In this document: positions 34,219 to 45,495 of the stretch, piece by piece | Layout: each line of letters begins with the position of its first letter | Numbering within the stretch: the first letter of the stretch is position 1 | Assembly: GCA_015178975.1 (NCBI GenBank) | Contig: WHVD01000006.1 | Span: 620,001 to 684,000, forward strand | Direction: 5' to 3' | Source of the DNA: Hysterangium stoloniferum | Taxonomy: Eukaryota; Basidiomycota; Agaricomycetes; Hysterangiales; Hysterangiaceae | DNA: 64,000 nt | Made by a program: the position numbers and the translations under genes | Notes under the pieces: generated by a model | Seen by the model: the letters and a program-made list of their open reading frames with translations, nothing else | Told to the model about the DNA's origin: nothing | Database searches by the model: none

Positions 34219-35922
34219 ATCGAATAGCCTAGGAGAAAGACTGATAGACATGCAAGGGTTAACCCGTGTTGTGGGATTGTTCTATAGCTTGGATAAAATA
34301 AAGATATACATGTGCAAATGTTTTACAATGCGAATCTGCAGGGACTTGTAAGTATGACTCTATTCCGGGAATCGAGATTAGCCATATTGAGAATTGCCTG
34401 TGTTAACATATATGAACATACGATTATTGTACCGCCATCTGACGGACTCACAGCACCCCAGCGGTCTCTATAAAGAGATTCACTCGGGCGGTCTTTCAGA
34501 TCGAGGTTGGGTGACTGGAACCGCATGGTTACTGGCAGATCGGAAGTTTATAGTGATTTCGATTTCTGTTGATTTTTAAATATCGGAAAAATTAGTTGCT
34601 ATATGGAAAATTGCAAGAGTATAAAGATTACTTACTACATGGATAAATCATAAACCTGAGAGAATCAAAGATCTACCATATGGTGGGATACTGGATCAAA
34701 CTAACACGTGAAAAGATATGATGGTGATGCGCTGAGAGCGGCACTACCTCATCGTGGCGTCGCACTTGGAGTTATTTAAAGAACAAAATGTACACTCATC
34801 TCGACTTGGAAACTGATATTTGTATTTGATGGGAAAAGCTCGCCTACTGGTTTAGATTTCCCTCGGTACACTAAAAAGAGCGGATGAGATGCCACGTTAG
34901 ACAGGACATTTATACCTCGACAAATATTGGCGCTATCTGCGCCACAACTCAGTTAATTGGCCCAACAGCCTGGCCCACCTAATACAAGATGCGGGTGAAC
35001 TCAAATGAAAGTGACAAGCAGTACAAAGTCATGGCAATATCATCTCCGGTGCCAAACTCGGACATCAGCGCTGAGCAGAACAAGGTTCTGAGTCAGGCTA
35101 GGGATATTTTAAGGGTTATGTATGCTGTGCCGTGTCGTAAAAGCGACAGTAATGGAGTAAAGAATATAGACCATATAACAATTATCTTTGATATGTGACC
35201 GGAAGCGCACAGTTGAGAAGATTGCGCGGCAATACGAGTCCACTCATGATTACCTGGAGAAGCTCTGGGATATACATGAGAATATATATATAAGCCAAAT
35301 AGTCCACGTCCTCCTTGTCGATGTCCAGTGGTCGGTCGGGTGATAGCGGGGACGATAGGGTAAGCATTACACTCCTCAAAAGCAATTTGCTTCCGGCGTT
35401 ATGCTTCGGGTTAATTGACTGATTGACTGAATGCTGTCCAGGTTTCTCTCAGCACCTTCCCCATGCATGCCGAGCAGCAAAGAAAACTCAATAGCTCGCT
35501 TTTAGATCCAGCAATGGCAGCTTTGAGGTGCGTGGATACATACTCAAAGGCAGTCTAAACACCAGCCAACATGCATCTATGACTCTATCTAGATCAGCTC
35601 CTGCGGGGCCACAGACAGCCTCAACTCTACATACAAATGGGTCTGCGATTGGTAAGATAGTCGTTTCAATACCCAGTCCTAGTGAAAGCATATAAAAACT
35701 AACACCACACAAGGCCTTCAGTCAAAGAACCACCCAGACAGCAAATTCACCGCTTCCAGCGAATCCCCACCCCGCCCCCGTCGTTCTTCCATATCCTACT
35801 TTTCAATTCCGAAAATATTTACCAGCAGGCGTCGTCCAGACCAACATCCCACTCCTCGAGTTTCAGAACATGCTTTAGGTGACGTGATCGAGATCGGTCG
35901 GAGCCAAACCCAATCGACCTTA
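34219..35922. other. Intergenic region of 1.7 kb
   Basis: No supported gene or repeat. Small frames on both strands lack domains or codon patterns like the neighbouring genes. The last part should hold the promoter of the PH-domain gene. Confidence 0.5.
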
Positions 35923-38775
35923 ATGCACGATAATGACTCTGAAAATGCAGATGCAGAACGGGAGAGGCTACGAGATGCCGCTGCTCATGCGCTAGGATTG
36001 GGTATTTCGAAGGACACGGCCAGTTCAGCGACCCCCGACCCATCACATTCAGACTCTACGGAGAACACACCAGCAAGTCCTTATTATCATCCAACGGTTC
36101 TATCGCCTTCTTCACATCCCTCTCTTACAACGTCCACTAATAATCATTCCCACACCACTGTGCACACGAACCCACATCTGCAGCGTAGCGATTCGGATAC
36201 TCTGCCACCATATCCATGCACACTGGCTGCTTTAATGCCCTTTCTCCAGGCTAGTGTGGCCCTCCACAAACTGTATCCTTCCCACACGTTTCTTGCACTC
36301 TCTCTTAATCGTGCAAAACAGTGGAAAGTTCGCTATGTCGTCCTTACTTCTCCATCACCCAATCTTCCATCTAAACGTACACATTCACACACGCTTCTTA
36401 CGAGACAGTCGTATCTTCATCTATTCAAGAACGCAGTCCCCGATCCGGGAGAGATGGAGCTTGATCGGCTGGAAATAAATGAAGACAGCGTTGTATATAT
36501 CGCTGAGCAGGATGTGGCAGGTAAGCGGGGGGTGATGAACGTGGGCGGGCGAGACATGACGGCTGAGAAACTAAACGCAAGCCGGAGAAACATGAACAGC
36601 ACGAGCACAGAAATAAACCTTGAAGAGATGGGCCGCACAATGTGGTTGCTCAAGCTTTCGACAGAGCAGGACACCCAACGCTGGATGGGACAAATCAAGG
36701 CAAGCGTGCTTCTCCAACGAGCTGAGCGAGCAGGCGTGTCATTCAATTACCCGAACGGCCAGAATCTGGTTTATGTTCCTAACATGCGTGCTGATCTGGA
36801 GGGTGTGCTATCGAGCCTACACAGTAATGGGCACCTGAATGGGAGCGGCCTTTCGCCTACATCCCCATATCCGCCTCCCTTGACTCTTTCTATACCCAAT
36901 CCGACTCGCACAGGTATTGTGCCTTTACCCCGCCCGCCCCTAATCCAAGGTATGCAGAACATGTTGGCGCTGCGCCGTCTCATTCACAGCCGACATCGAC
37001 ACCCCCTCTCCGATCGCGAACTCATCCGCCGCCTGCGGCGCTAAATAATAGGCTTCCTGCTTTCCGGGGCTTGTTTCGCTCACCATCACCATCATCAATG
37101 GGATCAGGGAGATTTCGCGTGCCATCCCCGTCGTTTGGGAGACGTGCCAGCTCGAGAGAGAACGGGAAAGATAAGGATGATGACACCAAGGATAAGGAGA
37201 GGGGAGGGGAGGGAGAGGGAGAAGGAGAAGGAGAAAGAAAAGGATGAGGATCTTGAGCATAAAGATATTGATCCCATCGCAGCCGATGATACGTCACTCA
37301 GCCATCGTCTCCTGAATGTATTTCGTTCGCCCAGTCGCACTTCACAAAACCACCGTATGTCTGGACCGGTGCCTCCGCCAACGAACGGCCGCGTCTCAAT
37401 GCAGCCCCATTCGCCTGTGACATCCCTCGCTAGTCTTGACGCTCACACTTTGATTGGGCGGCCGATATCCCCCGCTATCTATTCAGTAGAAGGGAGGAGA
37501 AACGAGTCGATGGTGAAAGAAAAGAAAGCGAACGGCGTCGCTCATCCGGCGTATTCAGTAGATTGGAGCACTCCTCGAGCTGATACCTCAGGCAAATCAC
37601 AACCGGCTCCATCTCTTTCTCCTCCACCTCGCAATCCCCGCCGCCCAAGTATCAGAGAGAATGCTACTGCACCAGCCCCCGCCCCCCCGCCCAATTCCAA
37701 CAAACGAGAGACTGCACCCTCGTTCTCTCCCAATGCGAACCCTCCTCTCCGTGCTCCTAGTATTGCATCTATGATATCGTATACATCCGGCAACCCGGAC
37801 CAGCATCATGTTCAGAAAGCTGTCTTACCCTCGCCGCCTGCACCATGGCCGCATCCACACCCTTACTCTACTCCTTCCATGACTTCGAAGCGCGTCTCTA
37901 CGAACTCCGTAAATAGTCTAGGTATACCGCCCCCACGACCGCCTCCGGCCTTTGCACCACCACCTATACCTGTTGATGAGGATTCATATAGTACTAGCAC
38001 GGGGAGAGACTCGACAGTGGCGAGAGAGAAAAGGGACAGTACAGGCACGCGCAGGGATTCTTTGGGTATAAATATGAAAGCGGGGAGAGTATCTATGAAC
38101 GGAAGGGAGTCTATGTTAAGTACACACAGGGAGTCATTAGTCACAAGATCGCTGCGACTCGCACTCAGTCCTGCTGCTCCTCCCCCAACACAATCACTTC
38201 CCCCACGTCCTGATGAACCTGGATTCCATCGTCGTAATTCAGGCAGCACTTACGCCCGAACAGACACACTCTATCCTATTACTTCGTCGCCTGCCTCAAT
38301 ATACACCGAACTGTCTTTCATTTCCCCGCCCCCGCCACCGAGCGGTCCTTTACCACCAACACCAGACGATGACAAAGCCCGAGATCGGCTCAACCCTAAT
38401 TCCAATCCTACCCCTAGCCGTGCAGCGTATAATCGCCGCTTACGCATAATGAGTCCACCTACGTCTCCAACCGATCCTAACGACATGTTCCTCAATCTGC
38501 AAGACACGCCTATAACACCCGCCATGTCGCCAGCAACGGGGCCCTTCTTCGTCGTCGCACCTCCAAAGCAGCCAGATGAACCGGAGACGGAACAGGAGCT
38601 CACGCCACTTTCTCCACCGCCACGGCGGAGCTCTCGGGGCTCAAAGGAGATACGAAAGCTAAAGGATCATGAAAAGGAAAAGGATGAGTTAATGAAGCCA
38701 CCTGCTGTTGACGGCCTTGAATCCAAAGCAGAAATAGACAGGGGAGTGCCGCAGGATTTAGCAGCGGGTGATTGA
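35923..38775 (+). CDS. PH-domain protein with long proline/serine-rich tail, frameshifted in a purine run
   Basis: Exon 1 (35923-36913) encodes an acidic N-terminus and a pleckstrin-homology domain at about residues 115-270: HTFLALSLNRAKQWKVRYVVL, SYLHLFKN, ELDRLEINEDSVVYI, and the C-terminal helix with its Trp, WLLKLSTEQDTQRWMGQIKA. An intron of 44 nt (36914-36957) leads to exon 2, which reads EHVGAAPSHSQPTSTPPL and on to SSRENGKDKDDDTKDKERG. Within the G/A run at about 37195-37245 the sensible reading moves to another frame (EKEKDEDLEHKDIDPIAADD) that stays open to 38775. Either one base is wrong or variable in the run, or the gene is broken. The tail has many PPP and SPPP runs suited to SH3/WW binding. 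The PH domain suggests membrane phosphoinositide binding. The start could lie further upstream in an unseen exon. Confidence 0.7.
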
Positions 38776-39135
38776 TGAGTTTGTTAATGGATGGTTTTTT
38801 CGTCTTATTCTTCTTCTCGTATTAGCTTACACTTTGCTTGTGATGTGTACTATTTAGATACGACTCCTGTGTAGCAGATGGACGGCTCGTGGGATGTATA
38901 ACAGGCTATCTTGGACGTGACTATTTTTACAAGGGAAAAGAACCAACTTTACGGATCGAGTTGTAAAGCGAGCGGAAAAAAGTGAAAATTTACAGAATGG
39001 ATAGTCTTCTTGACCTCGACGCTAAAGAAGTAGGGTAAGTCATCAGGGAGTGGAAACGGATGAGGATAAACACAGATCAATAACGGAGGGGAAATGCCAA
39101 TTAGAGGCATAAGGATAAAATGTAACGCTGAATTG
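38776..39135. other. Convergent intergenic region
   Basis: It lies between the stops of the PH-domain gene (+) and the unknown gene (-), and should contain both 3' ends. Nothing else is seen. Confidence 0.5.
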
Positions 39136-40362
39136 TCACGTATCTCTATCTGGAACAGTAGGTGCTGGTGCCAGATCGGAAAAATTAGCAGGAAACATAT
39201 GACTTGTGTGTCGCCGCCTTCGCACCGGGGGGGAGTCCTGAACAGGAAACTGAGGGGTGAGGGATGAAGAACAGTTACCGACACGCAAGCCCTGGACAGT
39301 AGATGATGCCGGTTGGCTGCCCTCAATATCGGGTGCATCCTCGGATATATCGTCCATCCGATTCGGGCTTCGGTCTATCCGAGATTTTGGACGGAAGGAC
39401 GCATGGTCAGGATGGCAGAATACGGCCAGAGGAGGGGATTTGCCAGGCGCAGCGACTATTGGTTCGACCCAAACTTCCTCCGATGCTTCGTCAAGATCCA
39501 AGGCTGAGCAGTGGTCTTCAGATCGCTCGCTTTTGCCTCCATACTCTTCTTCAAGCTCGTACGGAACACCCAACACCTCTTTTACTTTCTCCCATATGAG
39601 TTCCGATCGACTAGATATACAAACACCCGCTTTCTGTATCCATGTAACGTCGTCTGCTTCTTCGCGAGTTATCGTCGTCAACCATTTTTCCAACTGGGCA
39701 TGGGACCACGAAGCAGGATCGTCCCAGAGGGGAACTCTAAGTGAATTTTCCTGAGGGAAGGCTTGGGCGAGAAGCAAGAACAATTTGTGTGTCTCTGCCC
39801 TTTCCAGGAGCTCTTTGACCTCACTGGGACGATCGATGAATGGTAAATAGTGACTTTTAGGCAAATAGGTGAAGTTGTTGGGAGGAGAGGTGGCGTCGAT
39901 AGCCGACGTCACGGGGGACATGGGGAGTTTGCACTGTTCTGCCAGCTCACACACCTGAATCGGTGTTAACTTGTTTTCGCTTTCGTGTGTCATATGTGAC
40001 GCTACGGAGCTTCTACGAGCATGCAAATGTTGGTTTTGCCGGGCTTCAGGGTATGATGACGCTCCGAAGCTGGAGCCCGCGAAGGAAATGCGACGACTTC
40101 TCCCACTGCTCAATGTTGTTGAGCTATCGTCATGTTGTGTTAAATGGCCCAAGCTTTCGTTGCTAGTATCACCGACAGGAGGGGGTATCTTCAAAATATG
40201 CAACGTACTAACCCCCTTCCTGTCATTCCTGGGAAGAGTCCCCCATGGGTCAAACGCGGTCACTGAGGATCGCCTGCGAGGTAAAAGAGAGGGGTTACTA
40301 GTCTGGCAATCCAAGTTAGATAGGGGCAAAGATTGAGATGAAACTTCGTCCGAGGCAGACAT
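39136..40362 (-). CDS. Protein of unknown function, intronless (408 aa)
   Basis: A single uninterrupted frame begins at MSASDEVSSQ. The first 130 residues are Ser-rich and look disordered, with basic spots (RRRSS, RSRRISF) that resemble phosphorylation sites. Residues about 140-275 look like a folded, helical domain: TPIQVCELAEQCKLPMSPVT, SHYLPFIDRPSEVKELLERA, HKLFLLLAQAFP, HAQLEKWLTTITREEADDVT and RSELIWEKVKEVLGVP. The rest is acidic then basic (PVRRRRHTS) and probably disordered. I cannot assign a family. Length, codon content and lack of stops argue that it is a real gene. It converges with the PH-domain gene. Confidence 0.75.
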   Translation of the reverse strand: MSASDEVSSQSLPLSNLDCQTSNPSLLPRRRSSVTAFDPWGTLPRNDRKGVSTLHILKIPPPVGDTSNESLGHLTQHDDSSTTLSSGRSRRISFAGSSFGASSYPEARQNQHLHARRSSVASHMTHESENKLTPIQVCELAEQCKLPMSPVTSAIDATSPPNNFTYLPKSHYLPFIDRPSEVKELLERAETHKLFLLLAQAFPQENSLRVPLWDDPASWSHAQLEKWLTTITREEADDVTWIQKAGVCISSRSELIWEKVKEVLGVPYELEEEYGGKSERSEDHCSALDLDEASEEVWVEPIVAAPGKSPPLAVFCHPDHASFRPKSRIDRSPNRMDDISEDAPDIEGSQPASSTVQGLRVGNCSSSLTPQFPVQDSPPVRRRRHTSHMFPANFSDLAPAPTVPDRDT

Positions 40363-42128
40363 GGCGGTCAGTAGGAGGTGATATTAAGTCAATTTCTAAT
40401 CTGAGACAATCTGAGTATGTTGCTTATCTGGATAACGACTTAATGAGTGGATTGAATACTACGAGATAGTTTAAATTTCATTATAGTTATCCTCTAATGC
40501 CAAACTCTATGGCCCTCCAAGAAATTATGGCAGTTTTCTGGGAGAATGAAGTTACCAGGAAAACAAATAGTTGATATTGTTCCGGTTAACTGAACGAAGA
40601 TAATAAACCAACATGAGCCAAAAGAGGAAACACCTTACTACAGAGGAGTATTTTTTGGTTTTGTGTAAGCAGACCGTATGCGCATGCCCCTGGACGGACC
40701 GAATCCATGTTTGATACCGATGCTCAGAACGTTCTCGCCTAGGGGGCGTCTTTCCTTCGGACATGCGGCCGGAACAAAACAAACTTGCTAATTTACTCGA
40801 AATGATATCATACACCATCTTCTGCGACCATCAGCACCACACGGACTTAGACTTTCCAATGTCGCGGGGGGGAGATGCAAGAGAATACTTTATATGATAT
40901 CGGGACACTCAAACACTGGCGTCCTGGCGAAACTTACTGATGTCTTCGACAAATCACTGCGCAAATGTTGTCCCTGTTGACATAAAATGGATTTTGATCA
41001 TATTGGCACATCGTGATAGCACAGGATTAGAATTGACCGGGATTTACTAACTGTTACGGCTCGTGCATTCTGTGCCGCCACCCCCACAATTATACGTGCG
41101 AACTGCCAGTATATAGCTCATGATTTGACTTCCGATGCCGAAGAACCGATCCGCCTCAGGCTGTATGTGCCCTGCAGGGCTGCGCCAGTGGTGCAAACCG
41201 CTATAGACGATAACTTCAATAAATCTTTCGATATCACCGAAGGATGTTGCTATCTTCAAAAGTCTATTTCCTAAACCAGAATGGGAACTGCTTCTGAAAT
41301 AATGGAATAAAAACCTCTCGATTGTCACCGGTCTTTCAGCTTGAAACTATAACTGATGAACATAATTTCAGGGTGATCTCGCCCTTGTTGATCTTTTGCC
41401 TATAGCTAATGGATATTCAGGCCAAGATGTGTTGAATCTCAAGACCCCATTACAACTGTAATGAGTACACTCAGTCAATACAAATGGGTGGTTCGACTGT
41501 GTTTATTGTAACGAGTACACTACAATATGTCTCAGTGAACTATGTAATGGGAATAAAAAAACTGTAGCTACATACCTCAGTTGATACAAATGGGTGGTTT
41601 GACTGAGGTATGAGACTGTGACTATAGTAGTTAAATAGCTTGTTGCTAATATAATATTGGAACAACTTGTATATGTGGGAACGGACAATGTGGCTTCGTA
41701 TGGCTGTATAAGCTTGAAGTAGGCTTGACTTAGACTTAGAGTGCCAGAGCCTATTTCAAAAGATGACTCCATGAGTGCCTGTAGCAACCTTTCTAAACTA
41801 CTATTGAATAACTCAACAACCTTGCCATTGATTTCAACTCGCCAGGTCACTTCAGTCACATCATCTCCATGAGCATTTGAAGGTGAGTCAGACACTGGCA
41901 TTTGAAGGTGAGTCAGACACTGGCATTTGTTGGAATATGATGTGACATGTCTGTGTCACATGAATATTTTAGGTCCACTACAATCCACAACTTCTGCATT
42001 CACTCAAGTATGTGATGTCAAAAAGGAGTTATAAACTATAAGTCTGAGTCAGAAAGTTTTTTCCTCAGTTCTTGTTTACTTTGTATGAGACTGAGGTCAG
42101 TAGATATTCACTGAATAATGCCCTATAC
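40363..42128. other. Region without a supported gene; short direct repeats
   Basis: Frames at 40552-40818, 41047-41328 and 41503-41901 (all minus) show no recognisable domain. A 25-bp sequence beginning GCATTTGAAGGTGAGTCAGA is tandemly duplicated at about 41874-41925. The phrase GATACAAATGGGTGGTT(C/T)GACTG occurs twice near 41478 and 41586. The 5' LTR of the copia element may lie in the last part. Confidence 0.45.
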
Positions 42129-42992
42129 TGTTATGACCGGAAATCCTGCCGAACTCCGGGCACTAACTTATATGCACCCACACCCTACACGCACCAGTTA
42201 TCAGTTTACTGGAATACCCGCCGGACTCCAGATGTCAGACCTGTCCATGCTCAACCTTCATCACTTCATGTATCAGTCACCGGAATACCTGCTGGAACCC
42301 GCTCCCATCTATCTCCAACCCTGTTCCACGCACCAGTCACTGGACCCCACTCAGAAAACCTGACAGCTCTCTAACTGAGCCCCATTCCCATTATAGTTAA
42401 ATGACCTGTCACGCTTCGGACTCCGCTCCCACCCCATTCCCATTATGGTCTAATGACCTGTCACATTTCGGACTCCATTCCACTCCTAACACCAAGTTTG
42501 TTGTTTACTTATCTCGTTTCATGTTTGCTAGTTTAGATTTCATTATTACTGGATTTGGTATATTATCCATTCCACAGTCTATACAGTCTGGCAGATGTTG
42601 TACATACAATCCAGTCAGAAAATCAGCTTAGATTCTCCTCAGTAATCTCAGTACATTTTCTGCTCTAATCTCCTCTTTGAAACACACTACTCTTTACCTT
42701 GTCAGAGCCCATGGGCTCTGACTCATCTATCACTCAACCTCCAATCTATCTATCTCGATCCCCAACTCATCTCCCCCCGACCCCTTGACCTCTGCAGGAT
42801 TCCCACAGTTGACCCTTGAACCTTACAACCCACCAACTACTCCCAGACTCCTTGGGTTTCCTGTCCACCCATCTGAAATTGGACAACATGATCTCATGAG
42901 GGCACAGCCTATAAGCTGAAGCCAAGTCCTACTGGCTTTTCTGCGGGTTTCTCCAGAAACCCTCCGATAAGCTCCGCACACAACTCTTAACA
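42129..42992 (+). mobile_element. Solo LTR-A, probably inserted in the copia 5' region
   Basis: TGTTATGACCGG...CAACTCTTAACA, 864 bp, with AGTCAGAAAAT near 42613 and TATAAGCTGAAGCCAAGTCC at 42910-42929. Flanks are TATAC and CATAA, not identical, so any target duplication has decayed or one end was rearranged. Confidence 0.85.
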
Positions 42993-43091
42993 CATAACTA
43001 GTTACTGTTACTTTTACTAGTATTGTTGTTTTAGACTTTGTATCACAACAGGTTATAGGGCCCCCACTAGCACACTCACTGTACATTCAAA

Positions 43092-43430
43092 ATATCAACT
43101 TCTTAAAACACAAATTCCACTGAGAAAGGTTCCTCTCATCTCTATGACATCCTATATTTAGATGACACTGGTTCAAATTTCCAGTCATGGAAATATCACA
43201 CCCAAACTGTTCTTGAAGTTTGTGGATTGTCAAAAACCCTTGATAGCACTGAAACAGATCAGACAAAAATCTGGGAAGCCGGAGCCCAGATTGTACTGAC
43301 TCTGAAAGATGAATCCTTGAATAGAGTCATCGGCCTTGAGTCTGCAATGGAAGTGTGGGAAAAGCTATGTGCTAGATATGAAGGAAAAGGAACTCAAAAA
43401 GTCACCTACCTTATTGGTGAACTGTTCTGA
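43092..43430 (+). pseudogene. copia gag, N-terminal part, element A
   Basis: Translation shows LDDTGSNFQSWKYHTQTVLE, then GLESAMEVWEKLCARYEGKG and YLIGELF. The pattern of a substrate-like W, the aVW.l...y segment and YLIGELF is that of copia gag. A stop follows YLIGELF, and the gypsy insertion starts 13 bases later. Gag continues at 52553 (TEDLKLQMNKM). Confidence 0.8.
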
Positions 43431-43443
43431 AGCAGTCTAATTG

Positions 43444-43815
43444 TGTTAAGAGTTGTGCATGCAGCTTATCAGAGGGTTTCTGGAGAAACCCATAGGAAAG
43501 CCGGTAGGACTTGGCTTCAGCTTATAGGCTGCACCCTCACAAGATCATGTCGTCCAATTTCAGACAGGTGGATGGGAATCCCAGGGAGTCTGGGAGGTTG
43601 AGAGGTTGGGAAGTCAACTGTGGGAATCCCACAGAAGTCAAGGGGTCAGGCAGAGATGAGTTGGGGGTTGAGATAGATAGGTTGGAGGTCGAGTGATAGA
43701 TAGGTCGGATGTCTGGAGTCTGGCAGGTATTCTGGTAAACTGATAACTGGTGCGTGTAAGGTGCAGGTGCATATAAGTTAGTGCCCAGAGTCCAGCAGGT
43801 TTTCTGGTCATAACA
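43444..43815 (-). repeat. 3' LTR of gypsy copy 2, internally deleted
   Basis: It is only 372 bp. The sequence passes straight from GTGATAGATAGGTCGG to ATGTCTGGAGTCTGG, so U3 with the TATA box and the AGTCAGAAAAT start are missing. The partner LTR at 51244-52552 lacks the same part. Confidence 0.85.
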
Positions 43816-44019
43816 GTACCCTCCTTTTATGCCAAAGTCCCAAAGAGGCTCTAGAGTTTGATAAGGTTTTATTGGCTACACGCATGTGTCAGAAAGTCAT
43901 GTCAGTTACATGTATGTGTCAAAGAGTCACATGATCTGGAAGGTAAGGTTCAGATGTGATGGGCCTATATAAAAAATTGAAAAAATAGAAATTTCTTCTT
44001 CTTTATTACCCCATCATCA

Positions 44020-44955
44020 ATGGGTCCAAAGCCAACACCGTGCAAACCAATGCCCACTGCCAGGCCCTCCATGGGTGCTTTGTATTGGGCTTTGCTCACC
44101 ACTGCCCAAATCCTGGTGCAGTGGGAGGAGCAGTGCCAACAATGAGAGGAGGTGGAGAGGAAGGCCAAGGAGGCCGAGGAGGAGTTGGACAGAGAGTACC
44201 AGGTGGCACTGGTCATGGAAAAAAGAGGCTGAGGAGCAGAGGAAGAGGGATGAGAAGGAGGCTGTGTGGGTTGCCGCAGAGCAAGCCAAGGCAGCCATCG
44301 TTGCCACAGGTAAAGTAAGTCTCGGTGATCTACAAAGTCGACTTTACTGATTCTGCCTTTTTAGTGCAAAGTGGTAGAGGTTGAGTCCGAGTCCGAGAGG
44401 GAGCTGGAGAGCCCCCAAAAGGTAAGTCTCAGGTCTGTGGTATATTCTGGAGACTCACCACATCAACAGAAGGCAAGGAAAGTGGCTCCAGTCCACCTTC
44501 AAGTGAAAATGATCTGCGGTGCTCCAGTTTGTAATGACCAGAACACTGACTGCCATTGGAAGTCCGGGTGGGGACCGGGCTATTGGCAATGTGCACACCT
44601 CAAAGTAAGATACTCACTTGTCCACGAGCCCATGGGGTGCATGGTGCAGGAAGTGAGTGGGTTGGACAGGCCCATGGGCTTGGAGGAGGTCTTGGGATGG
44701 ATAGCTGTGGCCATAGAGTACCAAAATGAGTTGCTTGAGAAGAGCAACTGGGTGCAGGTAGTCACAGCCAAAAATCTCCAGGTGCTCTGCAGAGAGTTTT
44801 GGACATTCCTGGTGGAGTATGGTGGGTATGTGTATGCAGAACTGCAAATCGGGAGTTCTGAGGTGTCCAGCTTGTATGAGGATGGGGTTCCTGCAGAGAT
44901 AGCAGAGCTCCCACAGGAGATTGCTGAGGTTGGGCAAAAGCATAGCCCCATAAAT
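44020..44955 (+). pseudogene. Decayed copy of the opposite-strand zinc-cluster-like gene
   Basis: It aligns along its length with 2272-3253, including the TATA box, the CT-rich leader and both introns. A TGA stop arises near codon 42, an extra A in ATGGAAAAAAGAGG shifts the frame, and two of the six cysteines have become Tyr (GYWQC and VRYSL). The end is displaced by the LTR-D inserted at 44956. Confidence 0.8.
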
Positions 44956-45384
44956 TGTCACAAATCGATTATTTTTTAATAAAGTCGAATAATATTCTAC
45001 TGATCGAATTGAAAGCCTCATTTGACGAAGTATATATTCGCCCTGTCAATGAAGTAAGAGGCTATTACCAGTTGCAAGAACTCACAGAAGTATTTGTCGA
45101 AGAAGTTACAACAAGTAGATTACTAGTATCACTAATTTACAGATATTTTGACTGACTTCCCTCACTCCTTTTGTAGCCCTTTTATGCTTTTCTTCATATC
45201 GTTATGACTATGTTATGAACTAATAATGAAATTATACATGACGTCAAAATGAGACATGTCAAAAGAGATTCAATGTTGTTGAATAATGTTCGGGTTCATC
45301 GAGTCAAATTCGATGAGTCGAAGAGTTGTCGAAAGTTACCTTTGAATATTTGTGACAGTATTGTGACTTGTGACAGTTGTGACA
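44956..45384 (+). mobile_element. Solo LTR-D, target duplication TAAAT
   Basis: The 429-bp insertion TGTCACAAATCG...CAGTTGTGACA is flanked by TAAAT at 44951-44955 and 45385-45389. The empty site is visible in gypsy copy 1 near 3240. Related copies are at 11290-11520 and 56404-56840. The strand is arbitrary. Confidence 0.9.
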
Positions 45385-45495
45385 TAAATGTAGATAGAAA
45401 ATAAAATAATAAAGTTTAATAATTTTTTTAAAATGAAAGTAAAACGTGAAAAGCATAAAAGTCCGCAGGAAAATCTGCTAGGACTTGAAGACATG

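Noticed and set aside
40552-40818. 88-codon minus-strand frame
   Set aside because: No domain or consistent start context; too short to support.
41503-41901. 132-codon minus-strand frame (starts MPVSDSPSNAHGDD)
   Set aside because: The first 80 residues look somewhat protein-like, but no family is recognisable and the end is hydrophobic noise; possibly a fragment of an element.
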